Assembly (NCBI GenBank): GCA_963965975.1
Contig: OZ014418.1
Location: forward strand, 4,166,775-4,230,774
Length of the DNA: 64,000 nt
Source: Xestospongia bergquistia
Lineage: Eukaryota > Porifera > Demospongiae > Haplosclerida > Petrosiidae
Direction of reading: 5' to 3'
Part shown: positions 12,317 to 23,194 of the stretch, one piece after another
Numbering within the stretch: position 1 is the stretch's first letter
Layout: each line of letters begins with the position of its first letter
Made by a program: the position numbers and the translations under genes
The notes under the pieces: generated by a model
The model's input: the letters and a program-made list of their open reading frames with translations, nothing else
The model's database searches: none
Told to the model about the DNA's origin: nothing

Positions 12317-13993
12317 ATGGCGAAGCAGTTTGATAGTTTTTCTTTGGTTGAAGTTTGTGATTACTTGCGAAGACATGCTCCATCGTTGGACAACTCTGTT
12401 TTTGAAAAGATCACGGAACACAAAATAGATGGTGAATTTTTTTTTTCTATTAACGAAGAATAGTTAATGGAAATTGTCCCTCTACTTGGGGACCGCCTAA
12501 AAATGAAACGTATTCTTATTCTTAATTCACTTCTTCCCTCTTCTTCAAGTGTAAGTGTAAGTTACTATTATATTTGCGTGTATCAGTGGTTCTGTAATGT
12601 GAGTGTATTTTAACCCTTTACAGCCTGGCACTGCTACTCCTCCCATTTCAGTTCTTCCATCACCAGGCCATGTCTCTAGTGGGTCATGGTACTCAAATGC
12701 ATGTCAGTAGTGTAAATATACTAGTTTTCCTTATTACAAGTAGTGTTGACGTCAAACCTAACTTCAACAAGTCATATGCAGAAAAATTAGTTATTCCAAC
12801 TAGATTCTGTTGAAACCACTACTGCTATGAAGACTGGCATACTGAAAAGGAGACATAGGGATGAAATTATAAATTCTTTTTCTACACTGATACTTATTCG
12901 CCCTACTCCTGATGATTACACTACAGTTTGTAGAAGATTAGTTGAAAAGTATCCTAATTTGAAAGACAAAGTTGACAGTGGATACGTTAGTACTAGTCTT
13001 CCCACTCATTATTTTGTCATTTTGTGGATCTCATGGAGGAAGAAGTTGAGGACAAAGTTTAAATATTTGAGACGCCTATCTAGATCAGCAAAAGCTAGAA
13101 TAACAGTATCTCCTCCTTCTAAACACTCAAAAAAACAAGATGATGCTAATGCCTCGGGTTCTGATGATCCTAATGCATATGAGCGAAATGTAGAATTTTT
13201 ACAACGATCCTATCATTCTAAACAGTGGTCTGTTTCTAGCTTGCTTGGTGAAACTGCCAAACAGCGCAGACATTGAATTACTACAGAAAGCCCACCAGTC
13301 AAAGCAGTACTGGAGAAGTTCTCATACCTTGCTAACTCTCAAGTTGTAAGTTCATGGCATTTTGTCATTCATTCATAAATTATTGTGTATTACAGATGAT
13401 TAAAGAGTTCTGCCATTTTAGTCATGTTGACGAAGAAAGAATTCAAACTCGATGGACTGATACTGTAACTAAGTTATTAAAATATGCACCTTTAGAAGAT
13501 AAGAAATCTGAGAAGAAGCTCTTGGATCAATATAATTTGATGGACTCCAGTAATGAAGGTACCCGCCATTATGTTGTTTCATTCAGTAACATTTTATTAG
13601 ATTGGAAAACGACATATGTGATACAAATTTTGTCAGCCATTTTAAACTGAACTCAAAAGAACATGGCGAGTTTACTCACAGTGTTTGATGTACTTTGTTT
13701 TCTTTTGACATTACATGTTTATGATGTGATTACTTTTCTTCTTATAGGGGGAGTCTATTGATATTAGTACAGCAATACAATCTATTCAAGTGAAGGCGCC
13801 TTGTATTGTTGCATTTGGAGCCACACTGGACTCTGTGGAAGAGATAAAAGTAGTCATAGAGGAGGACAATGTTTTAAATATACCATCAATGTTGAGTGCA
13901 TTGAACTACTGCATTTCATCCTATTATGTTTTCAATATAACCTACCCACCTGCATTTCATGTATTAATGTTAATTCCTTCAAAAGTATGCTAA
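12317..13993 (+). pseudogene. SAM-domain gene (SAMD3-like) carried by the CACTA-like element
   Basis: The ATG at 12,317 starts a SAM domain (FSLVEVCDYLRRHAPSLD through LLGDRLKMKRIL). An in-frame TAG falls inside the last third of the domain. The donor is near 12,551 and the next exon starts near 12,625. A long exon (about 12,800-13,348) reads RHRDEIINSF, DYTTVCRRLVEKYP-x-LKDK and SDDPNAYERNVEFL. Two more exons, with plausible GT/AG borders, are at about 13,396-13,558 and 13,749-13,993. The last ends with CIVAFGATL, VVIEEDN and ISSYYVFNITYP. This C-terminal module is typical of proteins annotated sterile alpha motif domain-containing protein 3-like in fish and invertebrates. Placement inside the transposon suggests an accessory protein of the element. 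Its biochemical role is unknown. One stop and at least one frame disturbance near 13,000 indicate decay. Confidence 0.75.
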
Positions 13994-14334
13994 TAGAATT
14001 AAGCCATCATTTACTTCGCCATAATCTGTTTTGTATGACAACTTACTAAAGGTTTAGTCTATTTTAGTTTATATAATCATTATGGAACTTTGTTTATCAT
14101 TCACTGTCATGTCAGTTACCATTCATTTCATTAATTTGTATACTCATGATTTGTGACTCCAAATTCACCATTCATTATAATTATTTATATATCCTCAGGT
14201 AATTTGTTGTTTTTGAAAAAATGTTGTAATAATGTTGTTATTGAAAAGTGTTGTAAAATAAATGACACTCTAGACTGTGTCTCATGACACCTCAAAGGGC
14301 TGTCCTATTCGCACAATAGAAAACACCTGCTTTT

Positions 14335-14366
14335 GGTGTTATCATGACACCTTTGTTTTTACAGTG
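14335..14366 (-). repeat. Right terminal inverted repeat of CACTA-like element
   Basis: Reads GGTGTTATCATGACACC then TTTGTTTTTACAGTG. It is the inverted counterpart of 8,921-8,952. Confidence 0.7.
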
Positions 14367-14880
14367 TATATGGTAAGTCTGCATGTTTATTTATTACACA
14401 CCTCAACAAAAGTTATTAGCTATGTTTGTTTTAGGCTTGATAGCGTGTAAATTCAGTAATTTTAATCACGAGAGACTTTACCTAGAAAAACTACAGCAAA
14501 ATATACAAGCATATTGCTACTCAGACTAAGTAAGTGATTAATTTTAAGTAAATTTGCATATAATAGCTCACCTCAATCTGGGCACAAGAAATTTGTTATA
14601 ACTCTGGTAGAAGACCAAAGGAGAATGTGCATTAAAGCTTCAAACTTTAACCCTTACATGAGAGTTCTGAAAACTTATTAGTGAAAAACGCCACAAATCA
14701 TCAAGTGTCTAACTCTAACATGAGAGTCTAGAAGTATTTTGAGGTCTCAACACAAGAAGATCAAACAGAAAAATGACAGAAATATTCTATTCAGCCAATG
14801 AAAACAACAACATAACAACAAAATTTGATGCCTGTTTGCAGAATATGTAATAATATATGACTTTAAATTGTTGGAAGGCC
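14367..14880 (+). repeat. Repeat R1, copy B, right part
   Basis: It starts TATATGGTAAGTCTGC, matching TATATGGTAATTCTGC at about 35,000, and continues collinearly with copy C through GGCTTGATAGC and TCTGGGCACAAGAAATTTG. It also matches copy A up to about 14,870. Confidence 0.8.
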
Positions 14881-15214
14881 TTGTACAGAATTGTGGCAGA
14901 CCTGTTTAAAATTAACATCTGGAAACAATTCCATTGTCTTTACTAGTGGCATTTTAGTGAACTATTGGTCATCTGTACTCAAGTTAAGCCAGTCAGTACA
15001 TTTGTTATAAACATTTCCCTATGACTGTTTCATTACCAGTGGGCATAGGAATCAGACCATTTCGTATCAACTGCAAAGTAGTTTGCATAACCCACATACC
15101 ACATTGACTGAATCACATATCAAACCCTTCTTAAGAGTCATAAATTAGTTCTGGAAAAGTGTCACTAGTCTCATGGAGTAACTCTATTTCATTTGTGTGT
15201 CTGCAATTTTTCAG
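14881..15214. other. Unassigned spacer
   Basis: AT-rich; no gene or repeat recognised. Confidence 0.5.
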
Positions 15215-16055
15215 TACGATCAAACCTTTATGGTGTATATAGGGGTAGTGTTTGTAGAAATCAGGATAGCATTTTCAATGTGATAAGATAGTATTTTTAA
15301 ATTGTGTGAAATAGGGCAGAGCTTATAGAAATGAGATAAAGTATTTTGAACAAAGTAAGACTGCTACAAGATTGTATGGTTCATAAATACAGGGATTGGA
15401 TTGAGAGGCTTGCTTTAGAGATTAGGGAATTTGAATGTCTTCAGATGAAAGTTCCAAGAGCAGTGTTCATCTCTAGTTGATCACACAGGTGCATCTACAT
15501 GTAGATTTGTTATTTCAAGACAACAATATTGCATCTAATTGATGATATCATGTCATTATTCCTCAAATGTCAGAAATTTGGCTGTATGTGTCCAAATTCT
15601 TCACAGAAGACAGAGTGTTTCCATTCAGTCATAGTACGCATAAAAAGACAATGACTTAAATTAACTAGCAAGGTGGGTTCAAGACTGAGGACTCACCTTG
15701 CTAAAAACCTTCTAATTGATTTTCTTAAATGTTTGGAGTGCTCCTAAACATCTTGAACAATGAAGTATAACTCAAATACAGAATTTCATCACCACGTTCT
15801 CGCTACCATGGCAATCTGAAGTTGATCAGACTTATAATACCACTAGTATCTACAACTTTATCGACTCCTCATTATCTGTTGCATGAGCTTCGTTGTTTAA
15901 TTATTATGTTTCATCATCTGTCTTTGACCTGCTTTGTCTCTGTTTCTTCTCCCTCTATCTTATGACATATTATTATAATATTAAACTTTAACATTTTTTT
16001 AATAATATTTCCCTAGTTTCATATCAATCTAACAACTCTTTATTTAATTGAAATT
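15215..16055 (+). repeat. Interspersed repeat R2, copy 1
   Basis: It is inverted relative to 33,625-34,440. Matching blocks include ACTGCTACAAGATTGTATGG, ATTGCATCTAATTGATGATA, CCTCAAATGTCAGAAATTTG and, near the right end, TCATATCAATCTAACAACT. Small internal inverted words (CTAGCAAGGTGGG / CTCACCTTGCTAA) flank 15,665-15,705. No coding potential is seen. Confidence 0.75.
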
Positions 16056-16657
16056 ACCAGGCGGTCAGTGGGCTGTCATAATTATTAACTGTTATTAGAC
16101 AATTTCGTATTAAAATAGGTGTTGTGTCAGACATACTCAATACCAGAATATGTGGTATTGAATTATGGAGTATCCACTATTAATGGATTTCTGGGTTCAA
16201 TATAAGTCATCTATGTCTTCTGAGTGGACTATCAATGCTCTGAGGTGGATCACTATCAACTTTGAAGTTCTCTTAGATGGAAGAAACATATGCTGTGATG
16301 CTTTAGAATCAATCATCTTTACTCTCTTTGGAGCTTGTTTATTGAGAATTTGTTGTTGCAGAAAGTATAAGAGTACTAAGTTTGAATGAGCTGTCAGATT
16401 TGCCCTAGACATGCTTACAAATGTCAGGGATCATGCTTCAGAAAATACAGAGCAAAGTTTATCCCTAGTTAAGTACAATGGACACATTGGCCGGCCTAGA
16501 CTTGTTATTCCACAACACCAATTGTTATATCTCATTTAGAATGATATAATTGAAAGAAAAAGATGGCTGCTTAAGATGGCTGCTAAAGAAGTCAATCGAA
16601 TTGGAAGAAATTGTGGTGACTTACTTATCCTTGGCTTGTTTATCTAAGATTACAGAC
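16056..16657. other. Leader region before the LINE-like ORF
   Basis: AT-rich, with small unsupported frames. The open frame continues upstream of the first ATG at 16,658 only through a TTG at 16,550. Part of this stretch may be the 5' leader of the retrotransposon. Confidence 0.4.
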
Positions 16658-19600
16658 ATGCCTGCGTGCTGCCGGTGCAATGGTAGTGGGCTCTGTAAGT
16701 CTTGCTTATGTGTCAAGCATGGTAGACGATGTTTTGACTGTCTTCCTTCAAGAAATGGCCATTGTAGCAACCATGGAATTTCCATCTCTGTTGATTCTGA
16801 ACATCATTCTCCTTCTCCTTCAAGTCCAAATGTTTATGACTCTCCTCATTCCATCATGCCTGGGATAGAGACTGATATCTCTAATGTTCGCAATGCCATC
16901 TTTGATGACGTCACTCCAAGCTATTGCACGAGCACTCTTCCCGCTTTTAAGCCCATGTCAAGCATCAATTGTACATGGGGAGATTTGTCAGGACACGATT
17001 TTTCAAATAAAATTGATGATGCTTACAGTCAGATAGTTCATTGGAAACCAAATTTCTTTAAGGTTCCATCTGGGGCCAGTGGTAAACACTTTGTTGCTGA
17101 ACTAGCTCGTCTTTTTGAGGCTTTTGCAGCAGGATCAGCATTTGAAGCTTTTGCCATGAAGGCCGCAATGACTTTACCAACATTAATGCTCCAAAAGCCG
17201 CATACTAAGTCCAAAGCTTGTGATCACATATCTTGTCCCAAACCCAGACTGACATTATGGGAAAAAGGAGACATAGCTGAGCTCCTCCAGGAAGGAAGAG
17301 CAATTCAGAGGTCTCTAAATGGTTTAAGAATGGATGTCAAGGATGATGTCGCAATAACACGCAAGTTTTCTAAGCTGATGATGGAGGGCAGAGTCAGAGC
17401 TGCTTTACAGTTGCTAAATAGAGAAAATAGATCTGGTCCTTTGAGTCTTGACAGAGTTGTCAGTGATGGATCAGGCAGGACAGTTAGAGATGTTCTTGAA
17501 GATAAACATTCTGACTCTGAATCTGCACATGTTGATGCTATTCTGAATGAGAACTTGAATAACACTGACTTCCATCCCATCCTCTTTGACAGTATCACTG
17601 CTGATGTCATTCGAAATTCTGCCCTTCATACTGAAGGTTCTGTAGGACCTTCTGGGATGGATGCACTGAGCTGGAGGCGGATTTGTACTGCATTTGGTCA
17701 GAAATCTAATGATATATGTTCAGCTCTGGCAGGTGTCACTAGAAGGATTTGTACTACTTACGTTGATCCACTAAGCTTGATGGCGTATAAGTCCTGTCGC
17801 CTGGTTCCATTGGACAAATGCCCAGGGGTGCGACCAGTAGGGATAGGAGAAGTTGTCCGCAGGATTATTGGGAAAACTGTTATGAGAACTGTGAAGCATG
17901 ATCTCTTGGAGGCTGTTGGCTCTATTCAATTGTGTGCAGGGCAAGATGCATGATGTGAAGCAGCTGTTCATGCGATGGAATGCATGTTTGCTCAAGATGA
18001 TACAAAACGATGATCCTAGTTGATGCCACAAATGCATTCAATCAGCTGAACAGGCAGGTCACTCTTTTTAATTGTAGAACTATTTGTCCTGCTATGTCAC
18101 ATATCCTAGTTAATACTTACCGTAGCAATTCCTGGCTGTTTGTTGGTGGACAGTGTATACTATCAAAAGAGGGTACAACTCAAGGTGATCCACTTGCAAT
18201 GGCAATGTACGCAATTGGCACTCAACCATTAATATGCAGATTAGATGGCATTGCCAAGCAAGTTTGGTATGCGGATGACTCTGCTGCTTGTTCGAACTTA
18301 GAAAGACTCAGAAGATGGTAGGACCGCTTAAGAGAGATTGGTCCTCTATATGGGTACTTCCCAAATAGTTCGAAAACACATGTTCTGGCCAAATCACAAC
18401 ACATTGAAGCAGTGAGAGAGATATTTGAGGGCACAGGAATAACTGTATCAACAGAAGGAGAATGTTATCTTGGTGGAGCAATGGGCACTTTTTCCTTCTT
18501 ACAACAATATGTTGAGAGAAAGGTTGATGGATGGGTGAAGGAACTGGAAAAACTCAGCAAGATTGCAGCAACACAACCGCATGCAGCCTATGCTGCCTTT
18601 ACTCATGGCTTCTCTTCAAAATGGAATCACCTTATTCGAGTTTCTAATTGGAAAGCACTCTCATCCTCTGACCTTCTCCAGCTACTAGAGACAACAATTC
18701 AAACACATTTTATTCCAGCTCTCACAGGGCAGTCTCCCCCAGGCAAGTTAGTCCGGGAATTGCTGGCACTTCCTGCAAGTCTAGGGGGTTTAGGCTTGAT
18801 GAATCCTGTTGCTATTGCTAAAGAACAACACGACACTTCACAACTCATTTGTGCTCCTCTTACTGAACGAATCCTTCATCAAGACCACCAGCTTGCTGAC
18901 TGCCAGGCTGTTCAACAAGATATTAAAGCCAGAATTCGCTCTAACAAACGATCTAGGCAGAAGGAGAATGCCAGGAATCTTCAAAACCAACTTCCAACTC
19001 CATTACAACGTTCTATGGAGCTTTCGCATAAAAAAATTCAGCCTCATCATGGCTGACGCCATTGCCCATTGATGATCATGGTTTTGCTCTACATAAATCT
19101 GCATTCAGGGATGCCCTCTCTCTTCAATATGACTGGACACTTCAGAATCCACCCTCTCACTGCAGCTGCAGCCGACCATTTAGTATTGAGCATGCCCTAA
19201 CTTGCAAAACTGGGGGTTTTCCTGCAGTGAGACATAACGAAGTAAGAGACATCACAGCCTCATTATTGTCTGAGGTCTGTCATGGTGTTACAATAGAACC
19301 TCACCTGCAGCCCCTCTCAGGTGAGACTCTGTCACATCGTTCTGCAATTATTGATGATGGTGCTCGTTTGGATATTTCTATGTACGGTTTCTGGGGAGGC
19401 AGATTTGAGAAGGCATTTTTAGATGTGAGGGTGTTCAACCCTAGCGCCCAATCAAATCGACGTGGTCCTTTAGCATCTGTGTATAGAAGACATGAACAAG
19501 AAAAGAAAAGACAATATGAGCAACGTATACTGGAAGTTGAACATGCTACATTCACACCACTCGTGATGTCGATAACAGGTGCAATGGGCAAGGCTGCAAC

Positions 19601-19814
19601 AACGTTCTACAAGAGGCTTGGATCTATGATCAGTGACAAGAGAGATGTTCCATATAGTAAAACAGTGAACTGGATTCGCTGCCGCTTAAGTTTTGCTCAC
19701 CTAAGAGCATCCATCATGTCCATCAGGGGGTTCAGATCATCACGAAAGCATCCAGCTTCTGAGGATGTGGAGGTACCTGTTGACCTCCAAATGGCTGAAG
19801 GTCACATTGAATAA
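16658..19814 (+). pseudogene. LINE-like reverse transcriptase with restriction-like endonuclease
   Basis: From the ATG at 16,658 the N-terminus is Cys-rich (CCRCNGSGLCKSCLCVKHGR, then C-x2-C). A linker of about 300 residues follows. The RT begins around 17,640 (GPSGMDALSW), with GVRPVGIGEVVRRIIGK, motif A LVDATNAFNQLN (about 18,015), motif B EGTTQGDPLAMAMYAI and motif C VWYADDSAAC (about 18,265-18,295). After the thumb comes a CSCSRPFSIEHALTC zinc knuckle (about 19,160). The endonuclease-like motif DGARLDI-x11-FEKAFLDVRVF follows (about 19,358-19,436). An RT followed by a CCHC knuckle and a PD-(D/E)XK-like site is the layout of non-LTR elements with a restriction-like endonuclease (R2/NeSL side). 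The exact clade is unsettled. It is broken by two stops (TGA at 17,951, TAG at 18,319) and two frame changes (near 18,000 and 19,035). No poly-A tail or target duplication is certain. Confidence 0.75.
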
Positions 19815-19974
19815 TTTAAGTTTTGTCTTACAATGACAACTAGTTTTTGTTGTACATGTATTTCTTTTTTTATTATTATTATTTTTCTTATATTATGTAT
19901 ACATTTGCAATATTGTCTTATATCTTATCTATTATAATATATTATTATTGTCATTCATTTCCTGTTTGATCAAG
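19815..19974. other. AT-rich 3' tail region of the LINE-like element
   Basis: (TTA)n/(ATT)n-rich sequence after the stop codon, possibly the 3' untranslated end. There is no clear poly-A boundary before the integrase-core remnant begins. Confidence 0.4.
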
Positions 19975-21672
19975 CCCTTGACTCAACTCTTTTAGAATCA
20001 CTTCACTTTCCCCCAAATGTCAGAGATGCTTGGGTCATCTGGCAGAACTCTTTGCAGAAGGTTGTTCCAGTATGGTCTTTCTATTTGCTCCCAGTTTCAG
20101 AGCTAACAGACAACGACTTGGACAGACTGATAAAAAGCATTAATGATCAATTCCCTATGTGTGGATACCGACAAATGAATGGGCATCTATTATCTCAAGG
20201 GTTTATAGAATACAACAGTGGAGAATCAGAGACTCCCAAAGACGAACCTGTCCTGAAGGAACAAAGATGCATTAATTAAGATGTCTTCATAGACAACAAT
20301 ACAGAGTGGCAGCACCAAGGTCTCTGTATCACATAGATGGTAATCATAAATTGATCAGGTGATGTTATTATTTAGTTAATCAGTTACAACTATCACATTT
20401 ATATCATAATTAGGTCTATAATCATTTTTTATTTAATTTACAGATGGAGGTTTGTTATTCATGGATGTATTGATGGATTCAGTTGTAGAATAATGTACCT
20501 ACATTGTGCTGACAATAATCAATCAGAAACTGTCCTGCAACTGTTTGTTGACCAAGTAAGAGCCACTGGACTAGTAGAGTATGTTCTGATAGAGGTGGTG
20601 AAAATGTGCATGTTGAAGTGTTCATGCTTCAACATCTCCTCAGAGGACCAGGTCAAGATAGCTTCATTACTGGACGGAGTGTCCACAACCAAAGAATTGA
20701 AGGGCTCTGGTATGATGTATTTCTGCAATGTACTATTCTTTCTACAAACTGTTTCACTACATGGAGGATTAGGGCATATTGGATATTGATGATGAAGTAC
20801 ATCTCGTCTCCATAATGTGTATATACGATGAATGAACTCTGCACTATGTCTCTTTCGGGACGCTTAAAACAATCATCCTCCTTCATCTGAAGGGTATCTT
20901 AGTTCAATGCAGCTTTGGATAAGTGAACTTTGTAGACAACCTTTACCTGATAAGCTAATAGAGGTATTTCGTATATATAGATATATATTTATTGTTACTT
21001 ACATGGGTGGATGAAAAGATACCATCCATTCTATTTTTCCCATAAACCAGGAAGCGTTCAATATGTCTGATATTGCACGTTCAATAATGATTCTAACATT
21101 AATAATATTCATTGAGATTATTGATCGTTTTCCAAGGAACACTTCATGCTGGCCATCTCTGGTTGACCATGTCTTCCTTTTTTGCTCAGGTTTTCTTCCT
21201 TTTCAATTCTTCTTTTTCATCACCTTGAGTTTCATTGGCTTGTGCTTAGTAACACATGCCAATGAATGATGTCAAACAGTATACCTGACAAGAAAGAAAA
21301 GTACAGTTAAAGTAACAATAAACCAGATAATGTACTGTTACAGTCCTACACTGGTTATATAGCACTGAAGGGTGTGATGAAGAGACTAATACAGCAGAAG
21401 GCATCTATATGCACTTGACTAGTCTTGTTTCTTTCAACAGGAGGAGGCACAACTATATGGAGTTGACTGGGATGGTCTACTATCAACAGATAGTAGACCA
21501 TCTGAGTAGTCTTCCTGCTATATAATGTCCTCTGAATGAAAATGATTACTCTGAGCTAGAGGAAACAGTTCAAGTATTTTCTCCCTCAACCAACTATGGC
21601 ATTGACTTGTATTTGGCAACAGGATATTTTGTTAACCAGAATATGAATATCAATATTAAAGAAATCAAATAA
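19975..21672 (+). pseudogene. Integrase-core-domain gene remnant (rva_4-type)
   Basis: Blocks in order are as follows. The helical N-terminal part is LTDNDLDRLIKSINDQFPMC with MNGHLLSQGF (about 20,100-20,210). Then RVAAPRSLYHIDGNHKLIR (about 20,300-20,358). An 85-bp GT-AG intron lies at 20,359-20,443. The integrase core follows: [41 protein letters not shown] (20,450-20,730). After a probable intron ending at 21,441, the C-terminus is EEAQLYGVDWDG and FSPSTNYGIDLYLATGYF, with a stop at 21,670-21,672. The HNQRIE-LW motif and D residues fit the DDE integrase fold of a family annotated as integrase core domain proteins in fish, cnidarians and sponges. Whether it is mobile or domesticated is unknown. 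Two or more frame disturbances break it. A second, inverted copy is at 35.6-36.7 kb. Confidence 0.7.
20359..20443 (+). other. Spliceosomal intron inside integrase-core remnant
   Basis: It begins GTGATGTTATT after CAG and ends TTTAATTTACAG. Removing it joins NHKLIR to WRFVIHG in one frame, as family proteins read. The length is 85 bp. Confidence 0.7.
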
Positions 21673-21839
21673 ATTTGATCATTAAATCATTGTGTATACC
21701 TGACAGAAACTATTAACAAGTGACACTAGAAGTAACTCATATTATGATTACTGATCATACACAGTTTGTGAAATATATTGACAGTGCACATTTTAAGAGA
21801 TAATGTAGCGTGTACATTGTGTAACTGAATAGTTAACTT

Positions 21840-22870
21840 TCTGTACCCACTCTTAGTCTTCCGGGCCCTGTTAGGCCAAAAAAATTAGAAAACCACCTAA
21901 GGAAGAAGCTCATTACCAAAAGGAGTAGTTTGAAGTGTAACGAGACGTCATTCTTCAGAGGAAAGGGTTCATCATGATGGTGTTCAGACAGATAAAGTTG
22001 TTACTGACGAGGAAAGAGATTTACTCAAAAAAGGTTTCTTCATTATAATCACTGATTAATTTAAAAGAACAGCAGCTTTCTCAGCAAAAGTTTCGGTTAG
22101 CATGAAGGATGATGCCAAGTGTCTTTCTATACTGGCTTCCAATCATACAAAGCCTTTGAAGCATTTTACACCTTTCTTGGACCAGCTGCTGAGTGTCTGT
22201 GTTATTCAAATGTAGTTGTATCCAATAAAAAGAAACGACGTAATCAGTCACTACATCCAATGGAAAAGCTATTTCTGACTTTAATTCATCTTCATCTTGG
22301 GCTAGTGGGGCAGCATATTGCATTCTGTTTTAACTTGTCACAGCCAACCGTGTCAATAATTATAACAACATGTGTAAATTTCATGTATCTTGAACTAAAG
22401 AAAATACCTTTTGTGGCCTTCCAAGGAACTGATTCAATCTAACTTGCCAATGGCATTTTAGAAGCAGTACCCCAGAACGAAGGTTACCTGATATACAACA
22501 GATGACCTTCTCTAGTTACAAGAATAGTAGCACATTCAAGGCATTAGTAGGCATTTCACCTGATGGTGTAATAACCTTTGTGTCCTCCCTTTATCCTGGG
22601 TCCATATCAGACAAGGAACTTACAAGGCAAGTGGCATCCTCGATCTACTTGATTGTGGCAATTCTGTAATGGCAGACAGAGGTTTGGACATCAAAGATGA
22701 CCTCATTTTGAGAGGAGTGCACCTAAATATTCCACCATTTTGAAAGATAAAAAGCAGTTTGAAGAGAAAGAGTTGATTATTACTCAGCATATCAAATCGC
22801 TCAGAATTCATGTGGAGAGACCTATGGAGAGAATTAAAAACTTTCATATTTTTGATACCATTGAATGATG
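21840..22870 (+). pseudogene. DDE_4-type transposase remnant
   Basis: A linker with basic residues (LPGPVRPKKLENHLRKK, about 21,850-21,905) precedes an acidic stretch. The helix-turn-helix and DDE region follow: FYTFLGPAAECLCY, PMEKLFLTLIHLHLGLVGQ, LSQPTVSIIITTCVNFMYL (22,150-22,400). Then come QQMTFSSYKN, VGISPDGVITFVSSLYPGS and DKELT (22,500-22,625), a VMADRG catalytic block (about 22,670) and LRIHVERPMERIKNFHIFD (22,800-22,855). This order is that of THAP/DDE_4 transposases, although the THAP finger itself is not seen. Frame changes occur near 22,440 and 22,630. A stop replaces part of the LNIPPF segment. Not functional. Confidence 0.8.
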
Positions 22871-23194
22871 TTTATAATGATAATACAGTTGATAATGAAA
22901 TTTCATGATAATTAAAATATGATTGTGATGAACATGAATTATGTCAATAAATGTAACTCGGCTTGTATTTTTGAAAAAGTGTTTCAGGAAGAATATGATT
23001 AAAATAATAATTATCTAACTGGGGACAAAAATTTGATACCGAATTTTCATCAGGATAAACTCACACCACTCCTATATTTTCATTGTATATACACAAAAGT
23101 CACACCAACTGCAATAATCTGAGGCGACATACAACTGCAGCTGTACCTGATGATAATATGCATGAGATTCTTTCATACGAAGCTTGTTATTAAC
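22871..23194. other. Convergent intergenic stretch
   Basis: AT-rich sequence between the 3' ends of the DDE_4 and YqaJ remnants. Nothing else recognised. Confidence 0.5.

Larger units (their letters stand above)
8921..14366. mobile_element. CACTA/EnSpm-like transposon with two divergent genes
   Basis: The ends are imperfect inverted repeats. The left end is CAATGTTAAAACAGGGGTGT, then GCATGAACACC. The right end, in reverse complement, is CACTGTAAAAACAAAGGTGT, then CATGATAACACC. Further GTGTCA/TGACACC words lie just inside both ends. The interior has a minus-strand C2H2/Tnp2-like gene (9,355-12,199) and a plus-strand SAM gene (12,317-13,993). Outer flanks join into an uninterrupted copy of repeat R1 (compare 34,980-35,010), which marks both insertion edges to within a few bases. 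No clean target duplication could be read. CACTG ends plus a Tnp2-like protein place it near animal EnSpm/CACTA. Confidence 0.75.

Noticed and set aside
17305-17610. 101-codon minus-strand frame
   Set aside because: Shadow of the LINE-like ORF with no domain.
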